Below are positions 38,901-51,300 of a DNA stretch of 64,000 nt, one piece after another. The stretch covers positions 4,743,857 to 4,807,856 of the forward strand of contig OY725493.1 in the NCBI GenBank assembly GCA_963281255.1, written 5' to 3'. Source of the stretch: Aphrocallistes beatrix. Lineage: Eukaryota > Porifera > Hexactinellida > Sceptrulophora > Aphrocallistidae. Each line of letters opens with the position of its first letter. The first letter of the stretch is position 1. A model generated the notes under the pieces. It was not told the origin of the DNA. It did not search any database and worked only from the letters and a program-made list of their open reading frames with translations. A program made the position numbers and the translations under genes.

Positions 38901-41896
38901 TCGATGCCTTTACAGAACTCTATGCGAATGTAATGAGATATCTTAAACGCGGGTAAATTGTGACTCGTTCAATTATTACATTCGAAGTCGGGGGGGGGGG
39001 GTTTACCCCGGGTTTTTTTGTCCATCGTTTTCGTCGCTAGGGCGTATAGCAGTAACTCCATTGCAAAGTCACCTAGGCTATGAAATCACAAAAAAAATCC
39101 ATTTGAATTTATAATTCACGCTATTCAGACGTCCCTGCGAAGTTTGGAAGGCAGATATAGAGTGGACACCGTTTTTCGCCAACGTCGACATGCACAGTGG
39201 AGAAATAATCAATACTTGGATTGATGCACTATCTGCTTCATTCCCAGCGTTGCAGGTTCGTCTCAATCACTTATTTATCATCGTTCATACATAGATTACC
39301 ACTAAGGTTACAATAGGTATTGTCTGGGGATCTTAATGAAGCGATTTGTTCCCATGCTTTCTACTACACACTCTGGCGGAAGTATGAAATGTTACCAGAA
39401 CGCTTTAACTGGAAGACAGCCTCGCCCACAGTTCTATTCTCTCCCCTCAGACCAGAACTTGCAGAATCTACATACATGCTATATCAAGTACATAGTTATA
39501 ATCAATATACGTAACTACTCTAGATCTAATACTAAGTCCACTATGACGACACCGACTTTAATTATATCAATTGTTTTCTTGAGTACATTTTCTCCACCTT
39601 CGCCACTTGTTTTGCTTTCACCGCTGGAATAGCTACTTTCCCAACTACATCTGGATGGTTGAAGTAGTCCAATGGTCCGGTTACCATCAGATGATCGCCC
39701 TCCTCCAATTGAGTGATAAAAGGGAACAGTCCAAGTGTTGTTTCATTGAAAAATATCCTATCGAATATTATAATAAAGTACAATCAATTCATTAATGTAT
39801 TTCTCCCACTAATTCACCTGTTGATCTGGATGTAAATTATTTCGGACTGTTTACTTGCCTTGTTCGCCCAAGTTAGCATGCTAATATATCCTACATGGTC
39901 ACTACCATATATACGTTCTGATATTGGGATATATTGAGCTAGAACTCGGCCGAATAATGTAGCACCGGAAAAAGTATAAGTAGGATTCCTTCCCAATTTA
40001 ATTAGATCTATCACTGTAATCGGTGAAATGTAGAACATAGCGCTGTCTTCGTTGTTTTTCAAGTATGGTGTTAGAAACCCTTTAGCTAATATCAAATCTC
40101 CACTTTTAAGTGTTTCAACTCTATCATCTCCACGCTTTGCTCTCATTCTACACAATTATAGGTTAAAATTGCGGTTAACATTACAGAGGTCTGTGGTTTA
40201 TAATGTTTAACTATACCTATGGAATATCTGCCTCTCTTTTTCATATGTTGCAAGCCGAAATATATTATTCACTTCATTGTACCCGGTTGAATACCTGTCT
40301 TTCAAATATCCCAACAGCTCAACCTCGTTGCAGGAATACCCATCAGGCAAATTCGCTCTCACGACAGCAAAACGAACTGGTAGCGAGTGCCTCAATTCCC
40401 TTCTCTCCTCATATCCTAAAACTTGTTGTAACAGTGGGCTTCTATTCAAGTCGAAGTCTTTGCTTGTTTTTATAAAACTGTGAGAGAAATGTCTCAAATT
40501 TCTGGTCAATCCGGAAAGAGTGGGAGTTATCAGAGACATGAAAGTTCCAAAATACTAGGAAGAGCGTGGTAATCTAATATGAAGAGATGTAAAGTTGACA
40601 TTCAATTAAGTTGTTTTTGGATTTCACGTACGTTACTCGTGTAACATCTTGCATCATGCAAGCACTTTAAACTCCTGTGAAGTAGATCAAAATTTAAGAC
40701 TGCCCTGTTAATTAACCACAATTTTGAAAAATAATGAACTTTGTAAAAAACTATTCTCACCCAAAAGTGTTTTTCTCTATATTGTAAGTTTATTTTATAC
40801 AACTCTCTTGTCAAGGCTACGAGAAATCCGTTCTATCTACATGTCGGAAAAGATATCATTGATAGTATTGAAAAATATGCAAAGACAAGGTATTATTTTC
40901 TCTCTCAATTTAGAATTTGTATTATTGGAATTTAGCTATTGTGATCTACAAGATTCTTTTAGATGTGGTTATGCAACTATACACAATGTTCTTGACAAGT
41001 CCATAGAAGATCGGATGGAGAGCTTTTTCTTGAGTGAAACAACCAAATATCTCTATTTGGTAATATTTTGGACATTTTAAAATGTCACCATGTAGATTGT
41101 GTCTATTTCTAAATGTTTATAACCTACTTTATGTTTTAGCTTTTCGATCAAGACAATGTTTTGAACAAGAAATCAGAGCGTTTTATTTTCTCCACAGAAG
41201 GACATATTTTCAAAGTGACACAGCGGATAAGGAAGCGTGAACTCCATTCTAATTATTTTGAAGATATCAAAGGACGTGAAACACAATTTTATGATATCAA
41301 GAATGTTTCTAATGGGCTAAGATTCGAAGATCAGGTATTGAAAGATAATGCAAGTACAGTAGAACGTCAGTTATCCGAACTTCAGTTATCCGAACACTTC
41401 AGTTATCCGAACCCCTTGGCTGACCAAATAAAATTTAATAAATTTATAAATGATGCATCTTTGAGTTGAGAATTGAAAGTATACACTGCCATCATTTTAT
41501 ATACTTATTGAAGATTCTTACACAGATCAATATGTATTTTATTCATATTCATAATTATGACTACTTAGTACTACTGACCAACTTTTCTATATAATTACAT
41601 AACAACTTCAGTTATCCGAACATTTCAGTTATCCGAACCCCCTCGGTCCCAACCCGTTCGGATAACTGACGTCCTACTGTAGTTAGTTACCTAAATTAGA
41701 CAATATTCATTTTTTTTTACGACTTTGATGTAAAAGTTAACGAAAGCAGTTGTATCTTTGCTCTATTTTAGCTTATTATAAATTTTCTATTTTTTAGTGT
41801 TCTTATCTGCCAATGAAAGAATTTCAGTTACCAATAACAAGAAAGGAACTTGGACAAATAGAGGCCTTCATTAAATACAGCCCTCAGAAACCTTAA
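32927..41896 (+). CDS. EDEM1: ER degradation-enhancing alpha-mannosidase-like protein 1
   Basis: Thirteen exons join in phase to 632 residues (657 in human): 32927-33354, 37361-37433, 37509-37612, 37680-37851, 38458-38641, 38715-38806, 38870-38952, 39129-39255, 39317-39487, 40816-40889, 40963-41059, 41140-41334 and 41798-41896. It is a glycosyl hydrolase family 47 protein that trims mannose from misfolded glycoproteins and sends them to ER-associated degradation. Residues 36-54 form a signal anchor, so it is type II in the ER membrane. Conserved blocks are [99 protein letters not shown] and FSTEGH, which include the acidic catalytic residues. Intron 1 (4.0 kb) and intron 9 (1.3 kb) each host another gene. 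The last intron holds a Tigger-like MITE. Confidence 0.95.
34582..34661 (+). promoter_or_regulatory. Cluster of TCAAGGTCA sites followed by a TATA box
   Basis: Three copies of TCAAGGTCA, the extended half-site bound by ERR/SF-1-type nuclear receptors as monomers, lie at 34591-34599, 34617-34625 and 34623-34631; a plain AGGTCA is at 34583. A TATAAATA box follows at 34654-34661, about 140 bp before the ATG of the small gene at 34800. The order fits a real core promoter. Factor identity is inferred from motif knowledge only. Confidence 0.6.
34800..35225 (+). CDS. Small predicted membrane protein inside EDEM1 intron 1
   Basis: An intronless frame of 141 residues that I do not recognise. Residues 1-75 are polar, with a basic stretch [15 protein letters not shown]. 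Residues about 98-130 form a strongly hydrophobic segment ([20 protein letters not shown] and onward), long enough for one membrane span or a hairpin, followed by a short basic tail. This is the shape of a tail-anchored protein. It lies in the first intron of EDEM1 on the same strand. A TATA box and nuclear-receptor-like sites lie just upstream, which supports independent transcription. No homologue is proposed. Confidence 0.6.
   Translation: MDVFAILSNFQNIGLTGMPSNFSSSQTQSNSKKCEGAKVRKRRVSENNRSDPISPVLDNSIIRSTSEMNPLKISLARAQHFLSWIVSLMTTPNGHTPLLILFFLMLLFLFGIITSTIKLIFAAIFMLINPFKQVRTSSQRK
35514..35864. mobile_element. 351-bp hAT-type MITE with GGTTAACC-rich ends
   Basis: It starts CAAGGCTGGATTCGGTTAAC and ends GGTTAACCAACCCCAGCCCTG, which are inverted repeats with mismatches. 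TTCCCAT flanks it on both sides (35507-35513 and 35865-35871). Several palindromic CGGTTAACCG units lie in each arm. It is in intron 1 of EDEM1 and has no coding capacity. Confidence 0.8.
39562..40539 (-). CDS. Putative mitochondrial protein with two SSB-like OB folds
   Basis: Exons 40539-40217, 40147-39818 and 39757-39562 join in phase to 282 residues. The gene lies antisense inside EDEM1 intron 9. The N-terminus ([17 protein letters not shown]) is basic and Ser-rich, as in mitochondrial targeting peptides. Residues about 55-160 show a pattern like bacterial and mitochondrial [54 protein letters not shown] and [15 protein letters not shown]. Residues about 165-275 repeat it: [41 protein letters not shown] and [16 protein letters not shown]. 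The order of strands fits two tandem OB folds. Family SSBs carry one OB fold and work as tetramers, so a tandem form is unusual. Similarity is weak and by eye; another OB-fold or unrelated mitochondrial protein is possible. Confidence 0.65.
41357..41679. mobile_element. 323-bp pogo/Tigger-like MITE in the last EDEM1 intron
   Basis: Left end CAGTAGAACGTCAGTTATCC and right end GGATAACTGACGTCCTACTG are inverted repeats with one mismatch, flanked by TA on both sides (41355-41356 and 41680-41681). Short direct copies of CAGTTATCCGAA repeat near both ends. TA duplication and this terminus are typical of pogo/Tigger elements. It begins 22 bp after exon 12. Confidence 0.9.
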
Positions 41897-42329
41897 CACT
41901 TGGCTCAAAACTATCTCAGTTAATTTATATATGTTGATTTGAATGCATTATACAGGCCTAGAATCAGTTGGTCCTTTTTCTGGGTACTCACTGATATACT
42001 CTAATTTATTCAATTTTAACTTTTGTTGTTTTATTAATTCTGCACATCTTGCAAAGCTGATGGATCCAAAACGTCACCATTTTAAACGTTTTATATGCCA
42101 CATTTACTTGATCCAAGTATCCACTGTCTACTCTGAATTCTAATTGTAAACGTAATTGAGTGTGCAGTGGTTTTACAATGGATATCTGACACAATGCTTC
42201 TTTTAATTATTCTATTCAACAGAAGCCTTGTATCACAAAGCCTAGTTATAAGTTACTCAAATTACTTTGGTATTATTCACTGTGTCTTGAATACATTTAT
42301 TAGTTCAGGATTTCCAATCGATTAAATCC

Positions 42330-45300
42330 ATGAGTCGATCTAACCCATCTTTCTACCCGGGTCCCGATCTTGTCCTTCCTGATGCGGACGATTTTCTCCA
42401 CAATCCTTCCTCTACCATGCCCTCGAATTCTGGAGCGGGGGAAGAAACTGGACTTTCAACCTCAGATTCGAAGGTATTGATCTTTTATAGCTAACCTTTT
42501 TCTTGATCTCAAATATTAAGAATTTGAACTATTTAGGGTAATTTTCTTCTGGATTGGAACCTCCACTATGAGGAGCCTGCAGTACAAGAGAATCTACCTG
42601 ACACGCCTATTTTCTCAGATCTCATGGTAGACTTTGGGAATACAGGATCTGGCATAGGTCCCTCCTCTTTCCCCTCCGATCCGATCCTCGAACTCAACAG
42701 TCCTGGAATGGAGATATTCGGTAACAATGAAGATTTGCTATCTCCGAAAAGGAACAATTCAAAGTCTCTACCTCCCTTCTCTGGTCCCACGCAACCCAAG
42801 CCTACCAAAACCTCGAACCAGACCGGAACTAAAAGAGAAATTAAAGCTTCTGGAGTTCTGGACTGTATCTGCAATCAACCACAAGGAGACAGGTAACATG
42901 AGTTACGATTCTTAACTAGTCTTATACGTAGTCTTGAATATTCTGAATTTAGATATATTCTGGTCTGTGACAAATGTGACAAATGGTTCCACTGTGAGTG
43001 TGTGGGCATCAGCCAGGAACAGGCGGAAGAGATGGCCTCTGAGAGACACATCTGGCTCTGTCCTGTTTGCAACGAGAATTCCGGATCTTCGACTAAGTAA
43101 GTTAATGTTCCTCTTTCTCTACCTTCCACCTTCAAAGTTAACTCATTGTCTTATTAGAAACCAGACCAATAAACCAACTGAAAGTCGATCTCACATGTCC
43201 ACACGCAGTCAGAGTAAAGGAGACAACAAAACGCCTGTACTCAAAATCCCGAAAAAGGCTCCACCCGCTAAAGAAGGTATAATTACAAAACGATTGTCTC
43301 AGGAGTGTATTGTAGAATAAATTGTAGACTTAGTAGGGAAGAGATGCTACCTCAAGTCATGTCAGAAGAGGTTAACCAACCCTGCACATCACTTCTGTTC
43401 CAACGCATGCATTGATGTGACAGTGAACAACCTCAAATCTTTCTATCAGATCAAAGGGCTATCTTCTGCCGATTCCGAGCGTGTCACTATCCTTGATAAG
43501 TCCAACATGAAGGTGTTGACAGGAATGGCAGCACCGACACTTGGAGGCCTCGCTTCCTGGTTGAGGTCACATCCTACACACGTACCTATAAAACCCCAGC
43601 CCAGGTGTGTTGATGTAAAGCTGTGGTTAATGGAGTAATTCTCGTATAGATTTTAACCTTCATTTTACTCTTTCATTTTACTTTTGTGGGTTGTGGGTTA
43701 GGAGTTTGGTTCTTTAAGGTTGCAGTGTAATAAGCCAGCCAGTTTTAATCAGTACTGTGTGTTTCCTGTTTTCAGGCAAATTCAAGAAGCTCCCAGCTCA
43801 AGCAAATCGGAGATAAAACCAGAAACTTATTTTTCTAACCACGAGGAAATCGTACGGGGGAAAGCACGGAAACAGCTAACTGAAATTCTCTTATCCCGTG
43901 TCGAGAGCTCACCTGATTATGCGAAATACAAAGATTCCATTCCCAAACTCGCAAGCCAGATCGAGACTCAATTATACGCTCTTGATCGTAGCATTTCCAC
44001 TCGCTACAAGAATAGGTAGTTATTAGCACTTTATCCCGATCTCTATAAGGGCATTCGTATAGAAATATAAGATTTCGTACCAAAATTAACTGAAATCTAG
44101 GAACAACACTGATATTTTAAATTAACCTTTAGTCTCGCCGTTAGTGAATTTACCGTTGCAGTAATTCTCTCAGGAACGTAACCGAATATATTCATAGTTA
44201 TTCTTAAAATTAATCAATACGATACATCTCTTAAAATGTGAATAGCTCTCTTTTAAGATTGGGAGGAAATACTTCAATCACCATTATACCTTTACATTGG
44301 TGACCAACCGTTTGTGTGTTTACTGTTAGTAATAATTATCTATGATTGGCGCTAACCAGTATATTTTTCGAAAATGATCAGCCTTTTAGTATGATAAAGG
44401 AAATGTGTTTCATATCTGATCTTAAATAATCATCATGATAGCCAATTAAAAAAGTTTATATTCTAACTAGAATAAATTGAAATTTGACTCTTTATTTCGA
44501 TCACAATAATTTAATCAACTGCAGATTAATCTACTAAGTTGATGCTTCATGATGAAGTAGCACAAATTAAAATGAAGAGAATAGAGGTCAGAAAGCCATT
44601 TTGTACAGACATACGTAATACGCGAATCGGTGTCAGGTTTGAGCTAAATTCCGAATTGCTAAATAGGTAACGACGATTTCTTATATAATATTTAATATGC
44701 TACAGTCTTGAGAAACAAAACATATCCGTTTTCAAATTCTAAACGCATCTACAGACTGCTTAACTGGATGATTGCAAATAAGAAAATTTAAATGATAATT
44801 CTGGAATAAAGAATCCAGAACGCAAATATTGGTACAGCAGATTATTAAATTCCGTTCTATCGAAATATGAAATGGAAGTTCGGACAATCTCTGCGATATT
44901 CTCTAATGGATACGGATCAAAGCCGACTTGAAGTTCTTGAACTCTCAAAATCGACGCGTATGCGGAATTCTATTGCAGAAGAATTAGTCACTAATATTCA
45001 TTATCCCAAATAATATGATGACCAGATTAGAATGGATGGCTCCATGAATGCCACTATTAAACTGAAAAAAATCCATAATTACAATTAATTAAATGAATCT
45101 AAAGATAAACCACTTTTGCAACGGTAGACCAAATTAATAATTCAACCATCAACTTCCTGCTACCCAATGATACATCCTTGAATATCTTACAGGCACCAGC
45201 TGACTCCTATACCATGTGATGAAGATATACAATTGAATCCTTCTGTTTTGATTGTTGCACGTGGGATCTGGCACGTAATCATTTTTAGTTTCACGATTAT

Positions 45301-48300
45301 ACTTCGTATACATCCCAACTTCTGAAATACCCTGCTAGCGTTAATCCATGGATATATTTCATTTAGCATGTAAGGGTTAATAAATACATATATTTAACAA
45401 TGAGCACAGGAATATTCGCAATTTAGCGTTAAATATTATAGGAAAATATACATTAGATTAAAGTGAAGAGAGTCTCTGATTGCTGCACAGCACGATTTCG
45501 CCCGGTGATACAACCGCTAGCCCAGATACTTGCTGTAGATCTTTGATACAATGGATTTGGTCTCCTCTATTTGAAAAGATTTTAACGCGATTTTTCTCTG
45601 ACTCACTCACAACAATATTCCCTTGCAAATCCAAATTTAAATGGTAGCTATTGTCTAAACTGGTTGCCTCTACCAACTCTTTAACTAAGCGGCCTTCCAA
45701 GTCGAATGTCTGAATGGGATAAGGAGAATCCCGGAATAGTATATACAGTGTGTCGTCCTGTATCTTGATATCCCATGTCGAAGTGTCATCCCAAATATGC
45801 GTCGTTTTCAGGCGAAACGATCGAATTCGAATGAGTTCTTTGCTCCACACAGTTATCTCCAATCCATCAACATCACAAGTGTAAACACAGCCAGAGTTGT
45901 CGACAGCTACACCGGATATTTGTTCGTTAGTTTTGACGGCTGCAACGACTTTGTTCTTATGACGGTCTATCTTAACCAGGTGGGTATCTCCACAGCAACT
46001 CACGTACAAGAAATCTCCGTCTACACATAAATATTGTGGCCATTGTAGTTCGCTAGCGGTTATTTTACCCACTACACGGTTTGTTTTCTGGTTTGCAACA
46101 AGAATACGATTGTTCCCATAATCTGCGAAATAGACCTTCCTGTCACTAATCGACACTGCTACTCCCTCCGGCTGGCAAGCTGTTAAAGAGCCGATGCTGT
46201 CGAAAGGTTTGGAAATGTTACATGTTGCATATTCGTTACTTATATGAGTCAGCTGGCAATACTCTTCAATAAATTTCTGTTTAAGCGGGACATCCCAAGC
46301 AATATGAAAATGCGGAATTTTAAGCTTTGACGGGGGTGATACTTCTAGTTCTCCCATTCCCTTCTCCTCTTTTGAAGAAGATCGAAATCTCTTCAGGGAT
46401 AGAAATTTGTCATCTTTCTCTACACTGAAACTTGCTTTGGGACTTTCTAGTATGATATTATCTGAAATTGTGGCGTAGGAATCGTCTAGCTGTTTCAGCA
46501 ACTCTTGCTCTCGTTCAAACAATGTTTGATGGATTATTTTAAATCGAGCCTTTATTTCACTCTTTCTCATGTCTATTTGCAACTTGAGATTATTTAAAAC
46601 CAGCAATCCTGATCTTCTGTTGAGTTTCACTGGACTTGACATTGATAGTAATAGAAAATATAAATTAATACCAGGACAATGTTATATTTATACTCGCAAC
46701 TCACTGACATCACGTAAGGTTTCTAAATTATATCATACTGATTGCAAACTACAATATGGTAGAAAGTCTTACTTGGCAATTCTCACCAATTTACATACAC
46801 GTTGACGATCTAGCAATTTATTAGTACGTACTATTTAATTATAATTATAGATGTTCTATTACGTTGTTGCGGGCATGCACATTTATTGCTGAAAGACCTC
46901 AATTTTGAAGGCATTTATTTGTAATGAAGATAAATTGGAACATTTAAATTCCATTTACAATATGTAACTTTAATAAACTAAGATTACCTCATTAATTCAA
47001 TGCCAATTTAGTTAAGCTAAATAGTGTTGTGCATAAACTCAATGTTACGTAAAGTGATTTCTGATATAATTGATTTGAAAGATTGTAAGATCAATAACGA
47101 GACTAGAAAATTCCAAATAGATGAATGTTACTAATTTATTGCAATCGAGTTTACTCAATCTATGATTGTAATCTGTCATAAGTGTATTTCGGCTGAGGAT
47201 AGAAACGCTTCTATCGTAGTTGTTTTGCTGTTTATTGCTATTCTCCTCTCTATACAGATACCGGAATTTAAGTTTCAGTCTGAGAGATTCGAAAAATGTT
47301 GGTCTTTATCAAAGGGTTGTCTCGGGAGAGGTCTTGCCTGAAGAATTGGTACAAATGACGACAGGACAACTAATTCCAGAAAGCTCAAACAATGGAAAAG
47401 ATGAAAAAAATAGTTCTAATACTGATAATGGTACGAGTCATGGTAAGACACATGATAAACAAAGTAGTGTTGTGAGCCATAGTAGTGGAGATATGGCGCG
47501 AAAGAATACAAACACCCAACTGAAGAATCAGGTGAACTTTTCTCATATAATGCTTCAAAATAAATCATCATATTTTAGTAGTATGTTTATAATGCAATTA
47601 GAATCTAAGTAGATTTCATTATAATTGATAGGACCTTATTTAATATCATAGGCGCCAAGTTTTTGGAAATAAAATAAAACCTGGGGGGGCCAAGAGCGAG
47701 CGACGGTAAGGGGAAGAAAAAATTTTACATCTTAGACGCTCAAATATCGATCTACAGCTATTGTTGTCACCTAGGAAAAGAAAATCTCGGACTAGAGTGG
47801 AATAAAAATGTAATTGAGATATATATCTAGAGTCTAGACTCAATTAACATAATTTTGGGGTTTAGTTGTAACCTATAAGTTTGTGTGAAGTCCTGCCATG
47901 CCACAGCTTCCTCTACTGCTCCACGGCCCCCCACAGGCTCCAAACCTGGAGCCCCCCCAGGTACCCACACTTGGCGCCTGTTTAATATACTAGTACGCAT
48001 ACCTCTACACTCAGACACTCTAGGCCTAGGGGATGGGATTGAGCTATTGTCCCTATCTCGGACGTAAATTGAATTATGTATTTGGATTCAAGTGTGTTCG
48101 TTTTGAGAGGTCTACTGTACCAGTATTTACATGATGCATTAATCTTATGAGTGAGAGTAGATCGGAGAAGAGAATAAGAAGGGAATCTCGCCCTTATATT
48201 AAAGTCTAAATTAAGTATTCTATCATGTTAAGCCAGTGGTTCCCAACCTGGGGCCCATGAACCCCTTAGTGGTCCACATAAGATATCAGGGGGTCCACAG

Positions 48301-51300
48301 GATTCGAATTTTTGTATTACGGATAATAGGAGGGTTCCACAGAATATAGGAAAATTGATAGGGATCCACAGTCAAAAAAGGTTGAAAACCGCTGTGTTAA
48401 ACAAACCGATTTACTCAGTCAATTATTAAAACCCCATTTAGTGGGAGATTTCCTAATTTGCCAGGTGTTGGTGACGTATTGAACAATCCATTTAACATTT
48501 CATACCTAATACCTAGACACTTGCAATGAAAACACCCTCAACTGGTTTATAAGAAATTAGTCAGTAAATTGTGAGTGGACGCTCGCAAACTGCCGGTCTT
48601 ATCTCCCTGTTGGTGGGGATTGTTGGATGGAATAGTGGGGCAAAAAATCATACATCCTGAAAAAATATTAACAGCTGTCGCATCAAGCACCCAAGTACAA
48701 AACAATTATGTGCTCAAATATGCGTTTACTGGAATTAGGTTGTTGTGTGAAGACAGTGTGCTGCCTGTATTTTTTTCGGATTTCTTGAATAACAAACTTT
48801 TCAATTTTGAATCCTCTTCTGGCAATGATAATTCATTTGATCAATTCATTGGTTTTCCAGTGAGGTGATTAAGTAGGAGTGATAGAGGTTAATCTCAAAA
48901 CGATTGGAATGAATTGAAACTGAGACAGGGACAACTTTTACTTTTATTTTTATTACTTAACATTATTTAAGTGAAACATAATGAAATGCTTAATTCTATA
49001 ATTTTGGAATAATCAACATAATTAATTAATTGTGATCTAAGATGATCATTTATGGCATTACTGAAGCAATTACTGAAAAGTAGTTGACATTATTAATAAC
49101 TAAGAACCTTTCCTAGTAATTTGAACTTTCTTACAGTGCTGCAGGTTTTAATAGTGAAAGTTACCCCTAAAGTACAATTTATGAAAGCCATCATCGTGGG
49201 ACTGAAGAATGGGTTTATCCCATTGCGAGTTATTTGTGTTATTTAAGAAATGTATGCAGGGTTTCATACAGGGTGTGGCAGGGGCAAAGCCCTCCCCCCT
49301 AAAAAACAAAGATGGAAAACAATTTAATCGTAATTCTGATTCGGATAAGAATTTTACCCCCTATTAATTTTGATACTCCAGCAGAATACTCCTCAATTGT
49401 AAATCCAGTATGAAACACTGGTATGATATTATATCAACAGGTAATAGTGGGGCAGTTAAAACCAAACAGAGATTTGAAAAGTGGTTATTCAGTCGGTAAT
49501 TGGGACATACATATCAAAGAGTGATTACTATCGCTAGAGTAGCGACATTGTCACTATTGTAATTCGCTTGTTTCAGCTCCAAAAGGACGGGCAGTATTTC
49601 ATTCTCAGACTCCTAATATTCAATAACATAATCAAAGCCACTAATTTGGTATACAACTTGTAATTAATTCGCATTGAAGTATCAAGTACCATCAAAATGT
49701 AATGAACTCGCTATATCGAATAGGGAATACCCAATCAATAGTAATCAATGCCGTGCATCTGAAATGGGATGGAATACTGATTGCAATAATAACAATAATG
49801 ACAATACGTAAATGCAGTAGCTAAATATTGATTCTGGCAGTGGAACTGAAACAAAAGTTTCCAAATAACAGCGGCCTTAATGTTATCTGTTTGTCTACCT
49901 TTCAATCACAGTATTAATGATCAGCATCCACTTTGTAGTTTTGATTTTACACTTTTGCTCTAGATATCCAACTTACGTTTATCTGATGAGCATAAGAGCA
50001 AACTGGGGAGCCATGAATCCAAACCTTTCAAGTTTCAAACTAGTAAACACATCGACATTCCAGAAGCTTCTCACACGCAAACAGAAGTTGATATTCCCCC
50101 GCCCAAGTTTAGTCCTACCCTATCGGACAGTGATGACCATTCAGAGTGGGACAAAGTTGTTTGGAAGGGAAGCATAAGCATGCCAAACCTCGCGAAATGC
50201 GCTACCAACGGCTACCTTGCTTATGGCCACCATCAGCCTGACATGGAGAAAATTCTCCCCGAAAACGTCCAAGTAAGAATAGCACACAAATCAACTAATT
50301 CATTCTACGTTTGCTTTACTCTTGCATTTGCAGGTGCACGGTAGAATCGTATACTCTATGGTATGGGACTACCTGAAGAAGATCGTCTCTTCCACCACCA
50401 AGGGGCTGGTCGTGTTGAAGCTGGTTCCTGAGTCAGAAGGGGAGCAACTCAGCTTTACTACACTCTTCAACTACTTCTACAAGCGGCAGCGCTGTGGGGT
50501 AGCTGGGGGTTGTACTGCTACTGTGCGAGACCTGTACCTTCTCCCTTTCTCGAAGGGGGACACGATCCCCTCCGTACTGACCTCATTGCAGGGGCCTGGG
50601 ATTTCCAGCCTCAAAGAGGAAACACTGCTTGCAATGATTGTCACAAACAAACTCTCACAAACATCTCAGAATGCATCGGCTACCAAAAAGAGTGAAGCAG
50701 ACACGAAGTAAGTACTGTAGTGTTGCACCTCATTTCATTACACATTACTTTATGATTGATTGTACAGGACGAATCAAGCGAAGGTAGAGCTACCTAAACA
50801 AGACACAACTTCTCTCACTAACCCAACTGCACCTCTTCCTTTCTCAACAATTCATTCTAAAACAGAGCTCCCTTTCTCCTCCAGCACAGAGCATTCTACC
50901 GCCACCAACAGCGATACGTTCGCTTCGCCCCTTTTCAACCCGAGCGGACTCTACAAACCAATTTCTGACGACGGACAAGATCGAAAGGATTCTTACATCA
51001 TTCCTTACGACAAAGTGGAGAAAGAAACTCCGTTCAATTTGTCGCTCGGTTCAAAGACTGCCAGCGATCATATGTTCCCACACCTAGGCGAAATTCTGAG
51101 AAAGACAATAGACGATCCAATCGTTGATGACGCTCTCTCCAATCTCCAATTCAAGAAACCGTTAAAAGAGGAACAATTCCTTCCAGAGCAAAAGGTGCAC
51201 ACTGAGTTTAGTTACCAATATCAAGACCAATTCCCTCCTTCATCTCACCCGAGCTATGCAGGCGCTGAGTCCAGGACTGGAGAAGCTCAGTACTCGGATA

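Noticed and set aside
38990-39020. Poly-G run in EDEM1 intron 7 followed by TTTACCCCGGG
   Set aside because: It may be a transposon end like others here, but no second terminus or target duplication was found.
40917-40962. Upstream acceptor GAATTTAG for EDEM1 exon 11
   Set aside because: It is in phase and would add a Ser/Tyr/Cys-rich insert absent from the family, while the acceptor TTTTAG before 40963 gives the conserved [11 protein letters not shown] junction.
44760-44948. 62-codon minus-strand frame in intron 6 of the DIDO1/PHF3-like gene
   Set aside because: The amino-acid composition is plausible, but it is short, isolated and has no splice partner I can support.
48575-48868. 97-codon frame in intron 7 of the DIDO1/PHF3-like gene
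   Set aside because: It has no ATG start and no resemblance to TFIIS or SPOC regions. The reading phase from exon 7 to exon 8 is already complete without it. It could be an alternative exon, but nothing supports that.
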